A stretch of DNA of 64,000 bases from Candidatus Planktophila sp. (lineage in GTDB: Bacteria; Actinomycetota; Actinomycetes; Nanopelagicales; Nanopelagicaceae). Position numbers and translations under genes: made by a program. The stretch lies in contig JAUXRP010000040.1 of NCBI GenBank assembly GCA_030681675.1, positions 62,001 to 126,000 on the forward strand, read 5' to 3'. Every line of letters begins with the position of its first letter. The first letter of the stretch is position 1. This document shows, piece by piece, positions 39,486 through 48,330 of the stretch. The notes under the pieces are model-generated. The model was not told where the DNA came from. It searched no databases and saw only the letters and a program-made list of their open reading frames with translations.

Positions 39486-40440
39486 ATGGTCGAATATATT
39501 CAAGGCTGGAAAACAGAAGTACTTAAAAATGATTCTTTAAAAGTATCTGTTATTCCAGAGTTGGGTGCAAAAATTGTGCAAATCAGAGACAAGCAAGCCA
39601 ATTATGAATGGCTATGGGATTACCCAACGTGCCCCATAAGGGCGAGGCAACCAAATGATAATTACGACGAACATGACATCACGGGGTTTAATAAGTGCTT
39701 CCCAAACATCGGGATTAATACTTATCCAGGGGATCCCAATATAACTTATCCGGATTATGGAGAGTTATGGTCTCAAGCCTGGTCATGCCAGAAATCTGAT
39801 AATTCAATTGTCACTACTACCACAGGCAAAGTTTTCTCGTACAAATTTCATCGAGAGATTACATTGAAGAATTGTTCCCTAGTATTTTCATACGTCATCG
39901 AGAATACGGGCCAAGAAAGTTTTAAAGGTTTTTGGTCTGATCATCCACTTTTTCACGCTGTCGAAGGAATGCAGATTCTATTAAGCGGTAATCCGCCAAT
40001 AACCAAGGAGTTTAGTTTTGGCGGTCGAATAGGAAGCGATGGAGTTGATAGTTACTCAGGTCATTTAGACACATACACCTGGCCGAACACGGTGGGAGAG
40101 TCGGGGAGAAGCTATGACATGAGCCAGATAACTTTGGCTGAACCATTAACCGACAAGGTTGTTCTGGCTTCACCCAATGATGGTGAAATTACCCTGTTGA
40201 ATCCGCACCAAAAGTGCGCGGTGCAATTTTCATTTGACCCTCAAGAAATACCATTTGTTGGAATTTAATTTAAAGGCATGGCCCTTTACAGGATAGAAAG
40301 GTCGATGGTTGGCGATCGAACCATCATCGGGTCCAACCGATAAATTAGATGAAACCGATCGGGTGAGTGACACCCCTATTTTTTCATCTGAAAGACCGGT
40401 CACTTTTAGTTTTACGCTCTACTTTGATGCTTTTCTATAA
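39486..40440 (+). pseudogene. Aldose 1-epimerase-like gene, frameshifted
   Basis: The first 260 residues are open (39486–40268) and show the galactose-mutarotase fold (DITGFNKCFPNIG, FKGFWSDHPLFHA, LLNPHQKCAVQFSFD). The frame stops after PFVGI. The next frame then continues the same protein: FNLKAWPFTG, an in-frame TAG where Trp is expected, then LAIEPSSGPTDKLDE, which is the conserved C-terminal motif holding the catalytic glutamate. It runs to a stop at 40440. The gene has thus lost about two bases near 40265 and gained a nonsense change, separating the catalytic end. Confidence 0.85.
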
Positions 40441-40477
40441 CAAAAATTTATAATATTAAAATACTGCAAGAAACCCC

Positions 40478-40523
40478 TTGCTATTTACCTTGCTTAGTCT
40501 AAATTGTAAACCGTGTACAATTT
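40478..40523 (+). promoter_or_regulatory. Promoter and operator of the sugar ABC transporter
   Basis: A -35-like TTGCTA (40478–40483) and a -10-like TAAATT (40500–40505) are 16 bases apart and predict a transcript starting at or next to the GTG at 40513. A 23-base near-palindrome at 40501–40523 (arms AAATTGTA and TACAATTT, two mismatching pairs inside) covers the -10 and the start codon. It resembles LacI/GntR operators. Confidence 0.55.
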
Positions 40524-41568
40524 ACGAATTAAAAAAGGCCAGTCCAAAAACTCCGAAGGATTCTTTTATCGGTTGTTAGCAGTTCCTGAATTAGGCGTGA
40601 TTGTCGCCCTGATTTCATGTGCAGCTATTTTCCAATCCTTTAATAGTGTTTTTCTTTCATCAGAGGTTATGGGATCAATTGTTCAAGCCGTCACTTTCGT
40701 TTCAATCATTGCTGTCGGTCAAGCCTTTCTTTTGATCAGTGGAGTTTTTGATTTATCCGTAGGTGCGGTGGCTGGATTAGTTGCTGTGTCTTCGGGCAAA
40801 TTAATGACAAGTATGGGTTGGCCAGTATGGGCCGGAATTCTAGGTGGCCTTGCACTCGGTGCAGCAATCGGTGCTGTTAATGGATTCATGGTGACACGTG
40901 CCGGAGTTCCGGCCTTTATTCAAACCCTCGGAATGATGTTTGTAGCACAAGGCCTCATCCAAGTAGTTTCAAAAGGTTATCCGGTGTATCCACTCCCGGA
41001 AGTGATGACAACCATTGGCGAAAGCTCATTCTTTTTCACTCTTGGTTGGAATGCACTAATTTGGGTTGCAGTTTCGATTGTTGGCGATTTTGTAATTCGC
41101 AAAACTTCAATTGGGCGAAATCTTTACGTAATTGGTGGAAACCCAGAAGTAGCAAAAATAGTTGGTATCAATGTGCAGAAGTATCAAATGAACTGCTTTA
41201 TTTTAGCTGGAACACTTTCAGCACTTTCAGGAATTCTTGTGATGGCAACTTTATCTGCCGGCGCTCCAAGTATCGGAGGTGGCTGGGAACTCACAGTGAT
41301 CGCAGGAACTGTTGTGGGTGGCGTGAGTTTGTTCGGAGGAGTAGGAACAATCGCAGGTGCGATTATGGGTGTTCTTCTCATTCAGTGTGTCCAAAGTGGG
41401 CTAGTTACAAGTGGTTTAAGCCCAAATTTCCAATTAATCGCCGTTGGATCAATTTTAGTTTTAGCAGTCTTCTTAGATGTTTTCCGTAGAGGTTACAGAA
41501 ACCGCATGCGCAATTCAGAAAAGGTCGAAATCCCAGTCTTTCCTCTCGAGAAAGGGGAAAGTAAGTAG
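40513..41568 (+). CDS. Sugar ABC transporter permease (RbsC/FrcC type)
   Basis: Membrane permease of 351 residues with about ten helices, of the family serving ribose, xylose and fructose importers. LLISGVFDLSVGAVAGLVAV is the conserved loop and GGVSLFGGVGTIAGAIMG the coupling region that contacts the ATPase. The GTG start lies inside the operator and has no ribosome-binding site, so it is probably leaderless. The next gene is the binding protein. Confidence 0.9.
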   Translation: MYNLRIKKGQSKNSEGFFYRLLAVPELGVIVALISCAAIFQSFNSVFLSSEVMGSIVQAVTFVSIIAVGQAFLLISGVFDLSVGAVAGLVAVSSGKLMTSMGWPVWAGILGGLALGAAIGAVNGFMVTRAGVPAFIQTLGMMFVAQGLIQVVSKGYPVYPLPEVMTTIGESSFFFTLGWNALIWVAVSIVGDFVIRKTSIGRNLYVIGGNPEVAKIVGINVQKYQMNCFILAGTLSALSGILVMATLSAGAPSIGGGWELTVIAGTVVGGVSLFGGVGTIAGAIMGVLLIQCVQSGLVTSGLSPNFQLIAVGSILVLAVFLDVFRRGYRNRMRNSEKVEIPVFPLEKGESK

Positions 41569-41631
41569 TTTTTATTCGAGTCTAAGGGAAATAAACAAGT
41601 ATCTACTTAATGAAAGGTTGAAAAGGTTAAA

Positions 41632-42612
41632 ATGAAAAAGAAATTTATAATCGCAACAGTTGCGGCATTCGCACTAGCTGTTCCTGCAATTTTTGTTGGA
41701 ACAAGTGCAAATGCAGCAGTTAGTTATAAGGGCCGTCCAAAGAGCATTTTGTTTGTTCAGCCAATGAAGGATCACCCAGTTCACAGACTTATGCAGGCAG
41801 GACTCCTTGCTGAATGTAAGAAGAAGGGCTTCTATTGCAAGGTTGTCGGAAATGCAAGTGCATCCAACTGGGATGATGTTGGCACATTGCCTCTCGTAGA
41901 TGCAGAGCTTGCAACCAGAAAATGGGGCGGAGTTGCTGTTTATCCAGTAAGCCCAGTTCTGTTCAAGTACGCAGAGAAGCTAGCAAAGAAGGGCTACCCA
42001 ATCATTGGATGGCACGCCATTCCGAAGGCAGGAACAACTTCTTATGTCGCATCCGTTGCTCAGCTAGTTCCTAATGCAGGATCTGGTCCAGCAGATGCAA
42101 TTTGTAAGATTCACGGCAATGTTGGAACTGTTGCAATCACTGAGGGAAGCCTAAATGATGAAGAAAACACCAAGGCAGCAGCTTTCAAAGCACAGCTTGC
42201 TAAGGCATGCCCTGCAATGAAGACAACTGAAATTGGAATCGAGGGGTTTGATCCAACAAAGGCTGTAGCAATTGCAGTTGGAATCCTTTCATCTGACAAA
42301 GACATCGTGGCTGCTTATTCAACAACCGGTAACGGAGCTCAAACCTGGTCACAAGCAGCAGCACAAGCTAACCGTAAGGTGACAATCATCGGTATGGATT
42401 ACATTCGCCAAAACCTAGACTTAATCCGGGATGGAAAAGTTTATGGCGTTGTAGCACAACCGTTGTATGAAGAAACAGCGATGATGGTTCAGCTCTATGC
42501 AAAATTGTTCAAGGGACAAAAGATTAAGTATTCAAATATCTTGCCCTCAACAATTGTTACAAAAGCCAACCTTGCCGCGTACTACAAGATTGTGGATGCA
42601 GCTGGACAGTAA
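41632..42612 (+). CDS. Sugar ABC transporter substrate-binding protein
   Basis: Exported binding protein of 326 residues. The signal peptide has KKK, a hydrophobic core (IIATVAAFALAVPAIFVG) and a likely cut after SANA (about residue 28). The mature protein has the type I periplasmic-binding fold of the RbsB family (SILFVQPMKDHPVHRLMQAG). No lipobox cysteine is seen. The ATG is preceded by GAAAGGTTG. A strong hairpin follows its stop, which may allow a higher level of this protein than of the ATPase. Confidence 0.9.
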   Translation: MKKKFIIATVAAFALAVPAIFVGTSANAAVSYKGRPKSILFVQPMKDHPVHRLMQAGLLAECKKKGFYCKVVGNASASNWDDVGTLPLVDAELATRKWGGVAVYPVSPVLFKYAEKLAKKGYPIIGWHAIPKAGTTSYVASVAQLVPNAGSGPADAICKIHGNVGTVAITEGSLNDEENTKAAAFKAQLAKACPAMKTTEIGIEGFDPTKAVAIAVGILSSDKDIVAAYSTTGNGAQTWSQAAAQANRKVTIIGMDYIRQNLDLIRDGKVYGVVAQPLYEETAMMVQLYAKLFKGQKIKYSNILPSTIVTKANLAAYYKIVDAAGQ

Positions 42613-42625
42613 GTAAATCTGATGC

Positions 42626-42665
42626 ATTACTGCGGTGCGCCTCTTTGTGGGCGTGCCGCAGTAAT
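42626..42665 (+). other. Intercistronic hairpin between binding protein and ATPase genes
   Basis: ATTACTGCGG (42626–42635) pairs perfectly with CCGCAGTAAT (42656–42665). Inside it, CGCC pairs with GGCG around a short loop. No T-run follows, so it looks like an mRNA-stabilising or processing element, not a terminator. Confidence 0.7.
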
Positions 42666-42686
42666 CTCAAAACCAGAAAGCAGTCG

Positions 42687-44210
42687 ATGATGGCCCTAAA
42701 AAGTGTTTTGAAGGTTATAGATCTAAGTAAGAGTTTCGGCAATGTCGATGCCTTGCGCAGGGTCAACTTCAATTTCTTTGAAGGCGAAATTCACGCTGTA
42801 TTAGGGCAAAACGGTGCAGGCAAGAGCACCTTGATAAAGCTACTTACCGGTCTATATGAAACAAGTAGCGCATCCGGTACCTTGATCTTAAATGGCGCTG
42901 AAATTCAACTACACAGCGTTTCAGATGCTCGTCAAAAGGGCATTGGATATGTACCTCAAGAGATTGAAATAGTTGACACCTTAACCGTTGCCGAAAATAT
43001 TTTTGCGGGAAACCTGCCTACAAATAACGGCGTTTTTTCACTTAAGCATATTTTAAAGCTCGCTCAGGAATTAGTTGAGAAGTTTGAACTCAATTTACCT
43101 GTAGCTGATGTGGCTTCAAGTTTGAGTACTGCGCAACGCCAGACGACAATGATTGCTCGCGCACTTGCTTCAAACCCGGCAATTTTACTTCTTGATGAAC
43201 CCACTACTTCGCTATCCAAAGAAGATGCACAAACACTTGCAAAAACAATGGTGGGTTTGCGTGCCAAGAATGTGACAATGATCTACATTACACACAGAAT
43301 TCCTGAAGTACTTAGTTTGTGTGATCGAGCCACAGTACTACGTGATGGTCAAGTCGCCTTAGAGCTTGCAAAAAGCGACTTCAGTACCGAAAAAATAATT
43401 AGCTCTATGATTGGTAAAAGTCTAAACAAAGACAACACCGAGAGTTACAAAGTCATATCTGGGAAAAATATTTTGACGTTGGAAAATATTCACGTTCCTC
43501 GAAGAGGTCCACAAAGCGTCTCGTTAGATGATGTGAATTTAACAGTTAGAGAAGGTGAAATTCTTGGCCTTGGAGGGTTAGTGGGCTCAGGAAGAACCGA
43601 AGTACTAGATTTAATTTCAGGACGAACACCCTTAGCCTCTGGAAAAATTACCCTGAATGGTGAAGTTATGGTAGGAGCTAACCCACAGAAGATGCGTGAT
43701 AAGGGAATAGTTTATTTAACCGAAGATCGCAAAAGAGAGGGTTTGCTTTTTAATTTAAACTTAATCAAGAACACCACTGCTGGTTCCTTAAACTTGTTTT
43801 CGAAATTTGGGTTACTAAACGAGGGCAAAGAGTCAGAGATTGCAGTTGCTGCGATGAAGTCGTTAACTGTAAAAACTAATAGTTACGCGGCAGAACCATC
43901 TCACTTAAGTGGTGGCAACCAGCAAAAAGTATTACTCGCACGAGCGCTCATCAGTAAGCCAAAGATTTTGTTATTGGATGAACCGACTAAAGGTGTTGAT
44001 GTGGGCGCTCGACACGAAATTTATGAGGTCATCCGAAGAGTTCAAGCATCTGGAACTAGCGTAATTGTCGTTGCCTCCGATCTAGACGAACTTTTGTCAT
44101 TAGCAAATCGAGTAGTTGTAATGGCAGGCGGCAAGTCGGTGGATGAATTTGAAAGAGCCGATGGAGACGAAGCAAGAATTCTGAAATTTGGCACAGGAGT
44201 TCTGAGCTAG
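42687..44210 (+). CDS. Sugar ABC transporter ATP-binding protein (RbsA type)
   Basis: Two fused nucleotide-binding domains in 507 residues. Domain 1 has Walker A GQNGAGKSTL and Walker B LLLDEPTTSL. Domain 2 has the degenerate GLVGSGRTEVL, signature LSGGNQQKVLLARAL and Walker B LLLDEPTKGVDVG. This is the standard RbsA/XylG layout. An in-frame TTG at 42645 falls inside the hairpin, so the ATG at 42687 is preferred. It ends the operon. Confidence 0.92.
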   Translation: MMALKSVLKVIDLSKSFGNVDALRRVNFNFFEGEIHAVLGQNGAGKSTLIKLLTGLYETSSASGTLILNGAEIQLHSVSDARQKGIGYVPQEIEIVDTLTVAENIFAGNLPTNNGVFSLKHILKLAQELVEKFELNLPVADVASSLSTAQRQTTMIARALASNPAILLLDEPTTSLSKEDAQTLAKTMVGLRAKNVTMIYITHRIPEVLSLCDRATVLRDGQVALELAKSDFSTEKIISSMIGKSLNKDNTESYKVISGKNILTLENIHVPRRGPQSVSLDDVNLTVREGEILGLGGLVGSGRTEVLDLISGRTPLASGKITLNGEVMVGANPQKMRDKGIVYLTEDRKREGLLFNLNLIKNTTAGSLNLFSKFGLLNEGKESEIAVAAMKSLTVKTNSYAAEPSHLSGGNQQKVLLARALISKPKILLLDEPTKGVDVGARHEIYEVIRRVQASGTSVIVVASDLDELLSLANRVVVMAGGKSVDEFERADGDEARILKFGTGVLS

Positions 44211-44212
44211 TA

Positions 44213-44641
44213 CCTGCCAAAATAAGGCTACAGGCAACAACAGAATTCAAGGTAAGGGTTGTCCTGTTTGTGCGAATAGAGTGATAGTGATTGGGTTCAA
44301 TGATTTGGCAACTTCTAATCCAGACCTTGCATCTCAAATGGTAAACGGAAGCCCTACAAAGGTCTCAGCAAATAGTGGGAAAAGCTTTAAATGGAAATGC
44401 TAAAAGAGCCATACATGGAGCGCTGTTGTTGCGAACTGCTCAACGGGCACGGGTTGCCCATCCTGTGCTGTATGCATGGAAGCGGTCGATCCTCAAAGCA
44501 CTAAAAGACAGTGGTGCGGAATTAGACAACACTTTAATCACAGGAAAACTTGATGGATATTCAGAAGCTTGGGTCCAAAGCCCATATCCTGTAAAGAAGC
44601 TAAAAGATTTAATGGAACTAGTTAGAGCAAGCGAAGAGTGA
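44213..44641 (+). pseudogene. Zinc-ribbon (DUF4379-like) protein remnant
   Basis: Begins two bases after the ATPase stop and has no start. The first frame gives GKGCPVCANRVIVIGFNDLA, then NPDLAS and FKWKC, followed by a TAA at 44401–44403. After that stop the same frame continues KSHTWSAVVANCSTGTGCPS and CA. This is the CxxC…NDLATxxPxLA…W.C…H.W…GCPxC pattern of probable zinc-ribbon (PF14311-type) repeats. A shift then leads into the frame of AWKRSILKALKDSGAELDNT and GKLDGYSEAW, a C-terminal segment ending at 44641. So the gene has lost its N terminus, contains a nonsense codon, and has an internal deletion with frameshift. The 88-residue open frame at 44375–44641 is only the tail. Confidence 0.75.
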
Positions 44642-44758
44642 GTTAAAATTGCCCATATTTTGCCCAAGAATTAGCTTTAGTTGCAGGTATTTGAACCAAT
44701 TAATTGCACTGTAAACTGGTTGAATAAGCGTAGATGAGAGATAAGACAGCCATGCAGT

Positions 44759-44819
44759 CCTCACTGCTAACGAGGTAAGATTTAATCGCCTTCAGGAGTT
44801 CAAATCTCCACATCTCCGC
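44759..44819 (+). repeat. Partial copy of tRNA-Ser(GCT) (direct repeat, possible att site)
   Basis: 58 of 61 bases match 37800–37860: the anticodon arm, variable arm, T arm and 3' acceptor strand of tRNA-Ser(GCT), with changes at the positions matching 37821, 37851 and 37853. The preceding bases (44730–44758) no longer form the 5' acceptor or D arm, so this cannot make a tRNA. Same orientation as the intact gene 7 kb upstream. Confidence 0.9.
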
Positions 44820-44900
44820 TCTGAATGTACGTCAAATTAGTTATGTATAAGCCTTCCCATAGGGTTTTGTGCAGTTAGTAGGAGGCCAGACCGCTAAAGA

Positions 44901-46166
44901 ATGAAGGGAAAGCCAAATTTAATGATTAAGAGCAAACGAAATTTCCCTGATTTTATGTATTTCTATTCACTAATTGACTGGAAGATGCTTGCGATATCAC
45001 CCAGAAAAAGAGCGACTAACAAAGCTCAAACTGTGGCAGATATGGCGACTGCTGCAAAAAAGCGAGTGCCAAAAGTCGTTTTTGATTATGTTGAGGGTTC
45101 TGCTTTAGATGAGATCGGCTATGCACGTTCAGCCGCGGCATATTCAAGAGTGGAATTTAATTGCAAGATTATGCGAGATGTTACGACAGTTGATTCTTCA
45201 GAAGCAATATTTGGTAAGAAAGTGGACTTACCAATTATCTTTGCTCCAACTGGATACACCCGTTTAATGCACCATGTTGGCGAACCAGCTGTAGCAGCTG
45301 CTGCAGCAAATAATAATTTAATTTATACACTTTCAACCATGGGCACTACATCGCCGGCAGAGTTAGCTGCTGCGGTGCCGCAAGTTCATCGGTGGTTCCA
45401 GCTTTATGTAATGCAAAATCGCGAAGATAGTTTGGCGGTTATTAAACAAGCACGCGAAAATGGTTTCCAGGCATTGGTTTTAACGGTGGACACCCCAGTG
45501 AGCGGCCTCCGGCTTCGTGATCTTCGTAATGGATTAACAATTCCACCGAGAATTAGGCTTACAACTGTATTTTCTATTGCGCGCAAACCCATTTGGTGGC
45601 TCAATCTCTTTACAACCAAGAAATTGGAGTTTGCTGCCTTCAGAGGATGGGACAAGTCTTTAGTTGAGTTGGCCGCAACTATCTTTTCACCAAACATTAC
45701 TTTTTCTGATGTTGAATGGCTTCGCAAAGAATGGGAGGGACCAATAATTGTCAAAGGTGTGCAGAGTGTTGCTGATGCGCTTGAGCTGACCAAACTAGGT
45801 GTCGATGGAATTGTCCTTTCAAATCACGGCGGTCGTCAGTTAGATCGTGGCCCAGTACCTTTGGAAATTCTGCCCGAGGTTATTAAAGCCGTAGGAAAGA
45901 AAGTGGATGTATTTATAGATGGCAGCATCATGTCGGGCCAGGATGCCTATGCCGCGATTGCACTTGGAGCAAAAGCAGTTTTTGTGGGGCGCGCCTATCT
46001 TTATGGAGTAATGGCCGATGGCGAACGAGGCGTTGAGAAAGTCATCGAGATTTTGCGTCGCGATTTTGTAAATACCATGGCACTGACTGGAAACCGAACC
46101 CTAAAAGAGGTTCGCGAATCAGGGGCAGTCCTCCCAGGTGCGGTGTTTCAAACTCCTATTCAATAG
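44901..46166 (+). CDS. FMN-dependent alpha-hydroxy-acid dehydrogenase (LldD type)
   Basis: Membrane-associated or soluble flavoprotein of up to 421 residues that oxidises L-lactate or related 2-hydroxy acids. Visible: VFDYVEGSALDE, FMN-binding QLYVMQNRE and LTVDTPVSGLRLRDLRNG, and the active-site SNHGGRQLDRGP (His at about residue 309) with VFIDGSIMSGQDAYAAIALGA and FVGRAYLYG. The start may be the ATG at 44901 or a later one (44922). GGAGG lies 15 bases before 44901. The 3' end overlaps the next gene (other strand) by 11 bases. Confidence 0.9.
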   Translation: MKGKPNLMIKSKRNFPDFMYFYSLIDWKMLAISPRKRATNKAQTVADMATAAKKRVPKVVFDYVEGSALDEIGYARSAAAYSRVEFNCKIMRDVTTVDSSEAIFGKKVDLPIIFAPTGYTRLMHHVGEPAVAAAAANNNLIYTLSTMGTTSPAELAAAVPQVHRWFQLYVMQNREDSLAVIKQARENGFQALVLTVDTPVSGLRLRDLRNGLTIPPRIRLTTVFSIARKPIWWLNLFTTKKLEFAAFRGWDKSLVELAATIFSPNITFSDVEWLRKEWEGPIIVKGVQSVADALELTKLGVDGIVLSNHGGRQLDRGPVPLEILPEVIKAVGKKVDVFIDGSIMSGQDAYAAIALGAKAVFVGRAYLYGVMADGERGVEKVIEILRRDFVNTMALTGNRTLKEVRESGAVLPGAVFQTPIQ

Positions 46167-46854
46167 GGTTTCTATTTAAACTCGTTGAAAGCTTGTCAAG
46201 CAGCGTAAAGGAAATTGCAATCGCCTGGCCGACAAATAGCATTACTAAAACTGTTCCCAATCCAACTTTTCCACCTAATAGGTATCCACCTAAAAGCGCG
46301 AAACACTCAATTACGAATCGAATTTTCCATATTCGAACCCCAGTTCTATCCAATAAGCCAATCATCCACCCATCTCGAGGTCCAGAACCCAGACCACACG
46401 AAATATAGAGCGCAGTCCCGAAACCAACCATTGAGATTCCGCAGACGACCATTAGTAATGAAAGTTCGAAGTTATTTTGTGGTGAAATTATTGTGACACC
46501 TAATTGAAGGGAGGCTGCAAAGAAGACGGTATTAGCAATGGTGCCAAAACCTGGAGTGACTTTTAGAGGAAACCAAATCAAAAGCACAAAGCAACTAACA
46601 ATAAAAAATGCCCATCCAAGTGATATTCCAGCTTGAAGTGAAATACCTTGCGCCAAAACTGTCCATGGCGGATTACCTAAATTAGATTGAACTGATAAGG
46701 AACCGCCAATTCCCATCATAAATAGACCACTGATGAGGATTAGAAATGTTTTAGGTTGGACAGTCCAGTACGTTGGCGCGCACCAAGTAGTTTTAGGCAC
46801 CGCACGTGCGGGCGTGAAGAATTTAATCGCACGCGATAGAGGTGGTGTTCCCAT
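46156..46854 (-). CDS. YczE/YitT-family membrane protein
   Basis: 232 residues with about five to six helices. The segment FMMGIGGSLSVQSNLGNPPW followed by GISLGWAFFIV and the repeat-like GTALYISCGLGSGPRDGWM are the hallmark of the YczE/YyaS/YitT family (two similar halves). Function in bacteria is not established; a small-molecule transport role is possible. Its start is 60 bases from the divergent GlcD-type gene. Confidence 0.8.
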   Translation of the reverse strand: MGTPPLSRAIKFFTPARAVPKTTWCAPTYWTVQPKTFLILISGLFMMGIGGSLSVQSNLGNPPWTVLAQGISLQAGISLGWAFFIVSCFVLLIWFPLKVTPGFGTIANTVFFAASLQLGVTIISPQNNFELSLLMVVCGISMVGFGTALYISCGLGSGPRDGWMIGLLDRTGVRIWKIRFVIECFALLGGYLLGGKVGLGTVLVMLFVGQAIAISFTLLDKLSTSLNRNPIE

Positions 46855-46880
46855 GTGTCCAATCTATTTTCAGAAATTTG

Positions 46881-46914
46881 TTGCGTTGTATCTCAATGGG
46901 TTTATACTTCCAGA
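46881..46914 (+). promoter_or_regulatory. Leaderless promoter of the GlcD-type gene
   Basis: TTGCGT (46881–46886), a 16-base spacer and TATACT (46903–46908) end six bases before the ATG at 46915. This predicts a transcript beginning at the A of the start codon. Confidence 0.65.
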
Positions 46915-48312
46915 ATGTTAACTGTAAACCGAATAGATCTCAATCCCCAGCACATATCGGATTTGAAAGCGATATTCGGTGCACGTTTCACTACAACTGA
47001 ATCTGTTCTAGTTCAACACAGTCGGGACGAATCTGCTTTTCCACCTGTGTTGCCTTCCGCAGTAATTTATCCTCATAACACGGAAGAGGTTTCAAAAGTT
47101 TTGGCTTATTGCAATCGTAATTTAATTCCAGTCGTTGCATTTGGGGCAGGATCATCATTGGAAGGGCATGTTTTGCCACTTAAAGGTGGCATCAGTTTAG
47201 ACATGACTGAGATGAATAAAATAATTGAAATTTCACCAGAGGATCTAACTGTACGAGTTGAAGCCGGATTAGCTCGAGTGGCACTAAATAATCGACTTGC
47301 TGACGTTGGACTATTTTTTTCAGTGGACCCCGGAGCAGATGCAACTATCGGTGGCATGGCTTCTACGGGAGCTGCAGGTACAACAACAGTTAAATACGGA
47401 TCAATGCGTGAAAATGTTTTAGCACTTACCGCAGTATTAGCAGATGGCACAGTAATAAAAACTGGCAGACCAACTAGAAAGTTGTCTGCAGGGTATGACC
47501 TAACACGTCTATTAATCGGTTCTGAAGGAACTTTGGCTGTAATAACTGAGATCACTTTAAGAGTTTTTGGAGTACCAGAGAAAATGTCCGCCGCAATTGT
47601 GCGCTTTGAAACTCTAGCCGACGGAGTTGCTGCAGCCGCCGCAATTGTGCAGATGGGTACAAATATTGCACGGTGCGAGTTTCTCGATGCAGTCAGTATA
47701 AGAAATGCCAATAAACACAGTGGCTTAACATTGCCTGAGCAACCAACTCTGTTATTCGAATTTCATGGCAGTCCAACAAACGTGGAGTCTGATGCTCAAA
47801 GCGTTGCTGAAATAGTTGCTGAATTCGGCGGATCAAACTTTGAATGGACTAGTGATGAAAGTGCCCGCCGAAAACTTTGGCAGGCTCGCCATGATGCATA
47901 TTGGTCAAATGTGCACATTTATCCTGGGAAAAGAATCGTAAGCACTGATATGGCAGTCCCCCTTTCCGCACTTGCTAAAGCAGTTGAGGCTTGTAACGAG
48001 ATATTGAGCACCCACGACTTTCCATTCAGCATCTTCGGGCACGTTGCAGATGGAAATTTTCATTGCATGATTATCACGGATCCATCAAATCCAAATGAAC
48101 TAACCGAAATCCGGGAGATTACTCATGCGATGGCGTCAAAGATTATTGAAATGAACGGCACTTGTACCGGCGAGCATGGAATTGGAATGGGGAAAATTGA
48201 ATCCTTAGTTGAAGAGACCGGCAAGAATGCCGTTGCACTAATGAGGACTATAAAAGACGCGATGGATCCACATGGAATTTTGAACCCAGGTAAAGTATTG
48301 GCGCACAAATAA
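46915..48312 (+). CDS. FAD-binding oxidase, GlcD type (glycolate/D-lactate dehydrogenase)
   Basis: 465-residue flavoprotein of the vanillyl-alcohol-oxidase/GlcD family. FAD domain: AVIYPHNTEEVSKVL, VAFGAGSSLEGHVLPLKGGI, DPGADATIGGMASTGAAGT and LIGSEGTLAVITEITLRV. C-terminal domain: FGHVADGNFHCMI and the metal/FAD motif GTCTGEHGIGMGK, ending DPHGILNPGKVL. It oxidises glycolate or D-2-hydroxy acids. A GTG at 46855 is in frame but lies before the promoter. Nineteen bases precede the next gene. Confidence 0.9.
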   Translation: MLTVNRIDLNPQHISDLKAIFGARFTTTESVLVQHSRDESAFPPVLPSAVIYPHNTEEVSKVLAYCNRNLIPVVAFGAGSSLEGHVLPLKGGISLDMTEMNKIIEISPEDLTVRVEAGLARVALNNRLADVGLFFSVDPGADATIGGMASTGAAGTTTVKYGSMRENVLALTAVLADGTVIKTGRPTRKLSAGYDLTRLLIGSEGTLAVITEITLRVFGVPEKMSAAIVRFETLADGVAAAAAIVQMGTNIARCEFLDAVSIRNANKHSGLTLPEQPTLLFEFHGSPTNVESDAQSVAEIVAEFGGSNFEWTSDESARRKLWQARHDAYWSNVHIYPGKRIVSTDMAVPLSALAKAVEACNEILSTHDFPFSIFGHVADGNFHCMIITDPSNPNELTEIREITHAMASKIIEMNGTCTGEHGIGMGKIESLVEETGKNAVALMRTIKDAMDPHGILNPGKVLAHK

Positions 48313-48330
48313 CCGTTAGGAATCAAGAAA

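Noticed and set aside
40300-40330. GGTCGATGGTTGGCGATCGAACCATC as a terminator-like hairpin
   Set aside because: It is part of the readable C-terminal code of the epimerase pseudogene and has no T-run at the right place.
44375-44641. 88-residue ORF as an independent gene
   Set aside because: Better explained as the frame-shifted tail of the zinc-ribbon pseudogene; no ribosome-binding site before the GTG.
37860-44758. Integrase, transposase or IS element in the tRNA-flanked segment
   Set aside because: None of the frames resembles a recombinase or has terminal inverted repeats; only the tRNA repeat supports mobility.
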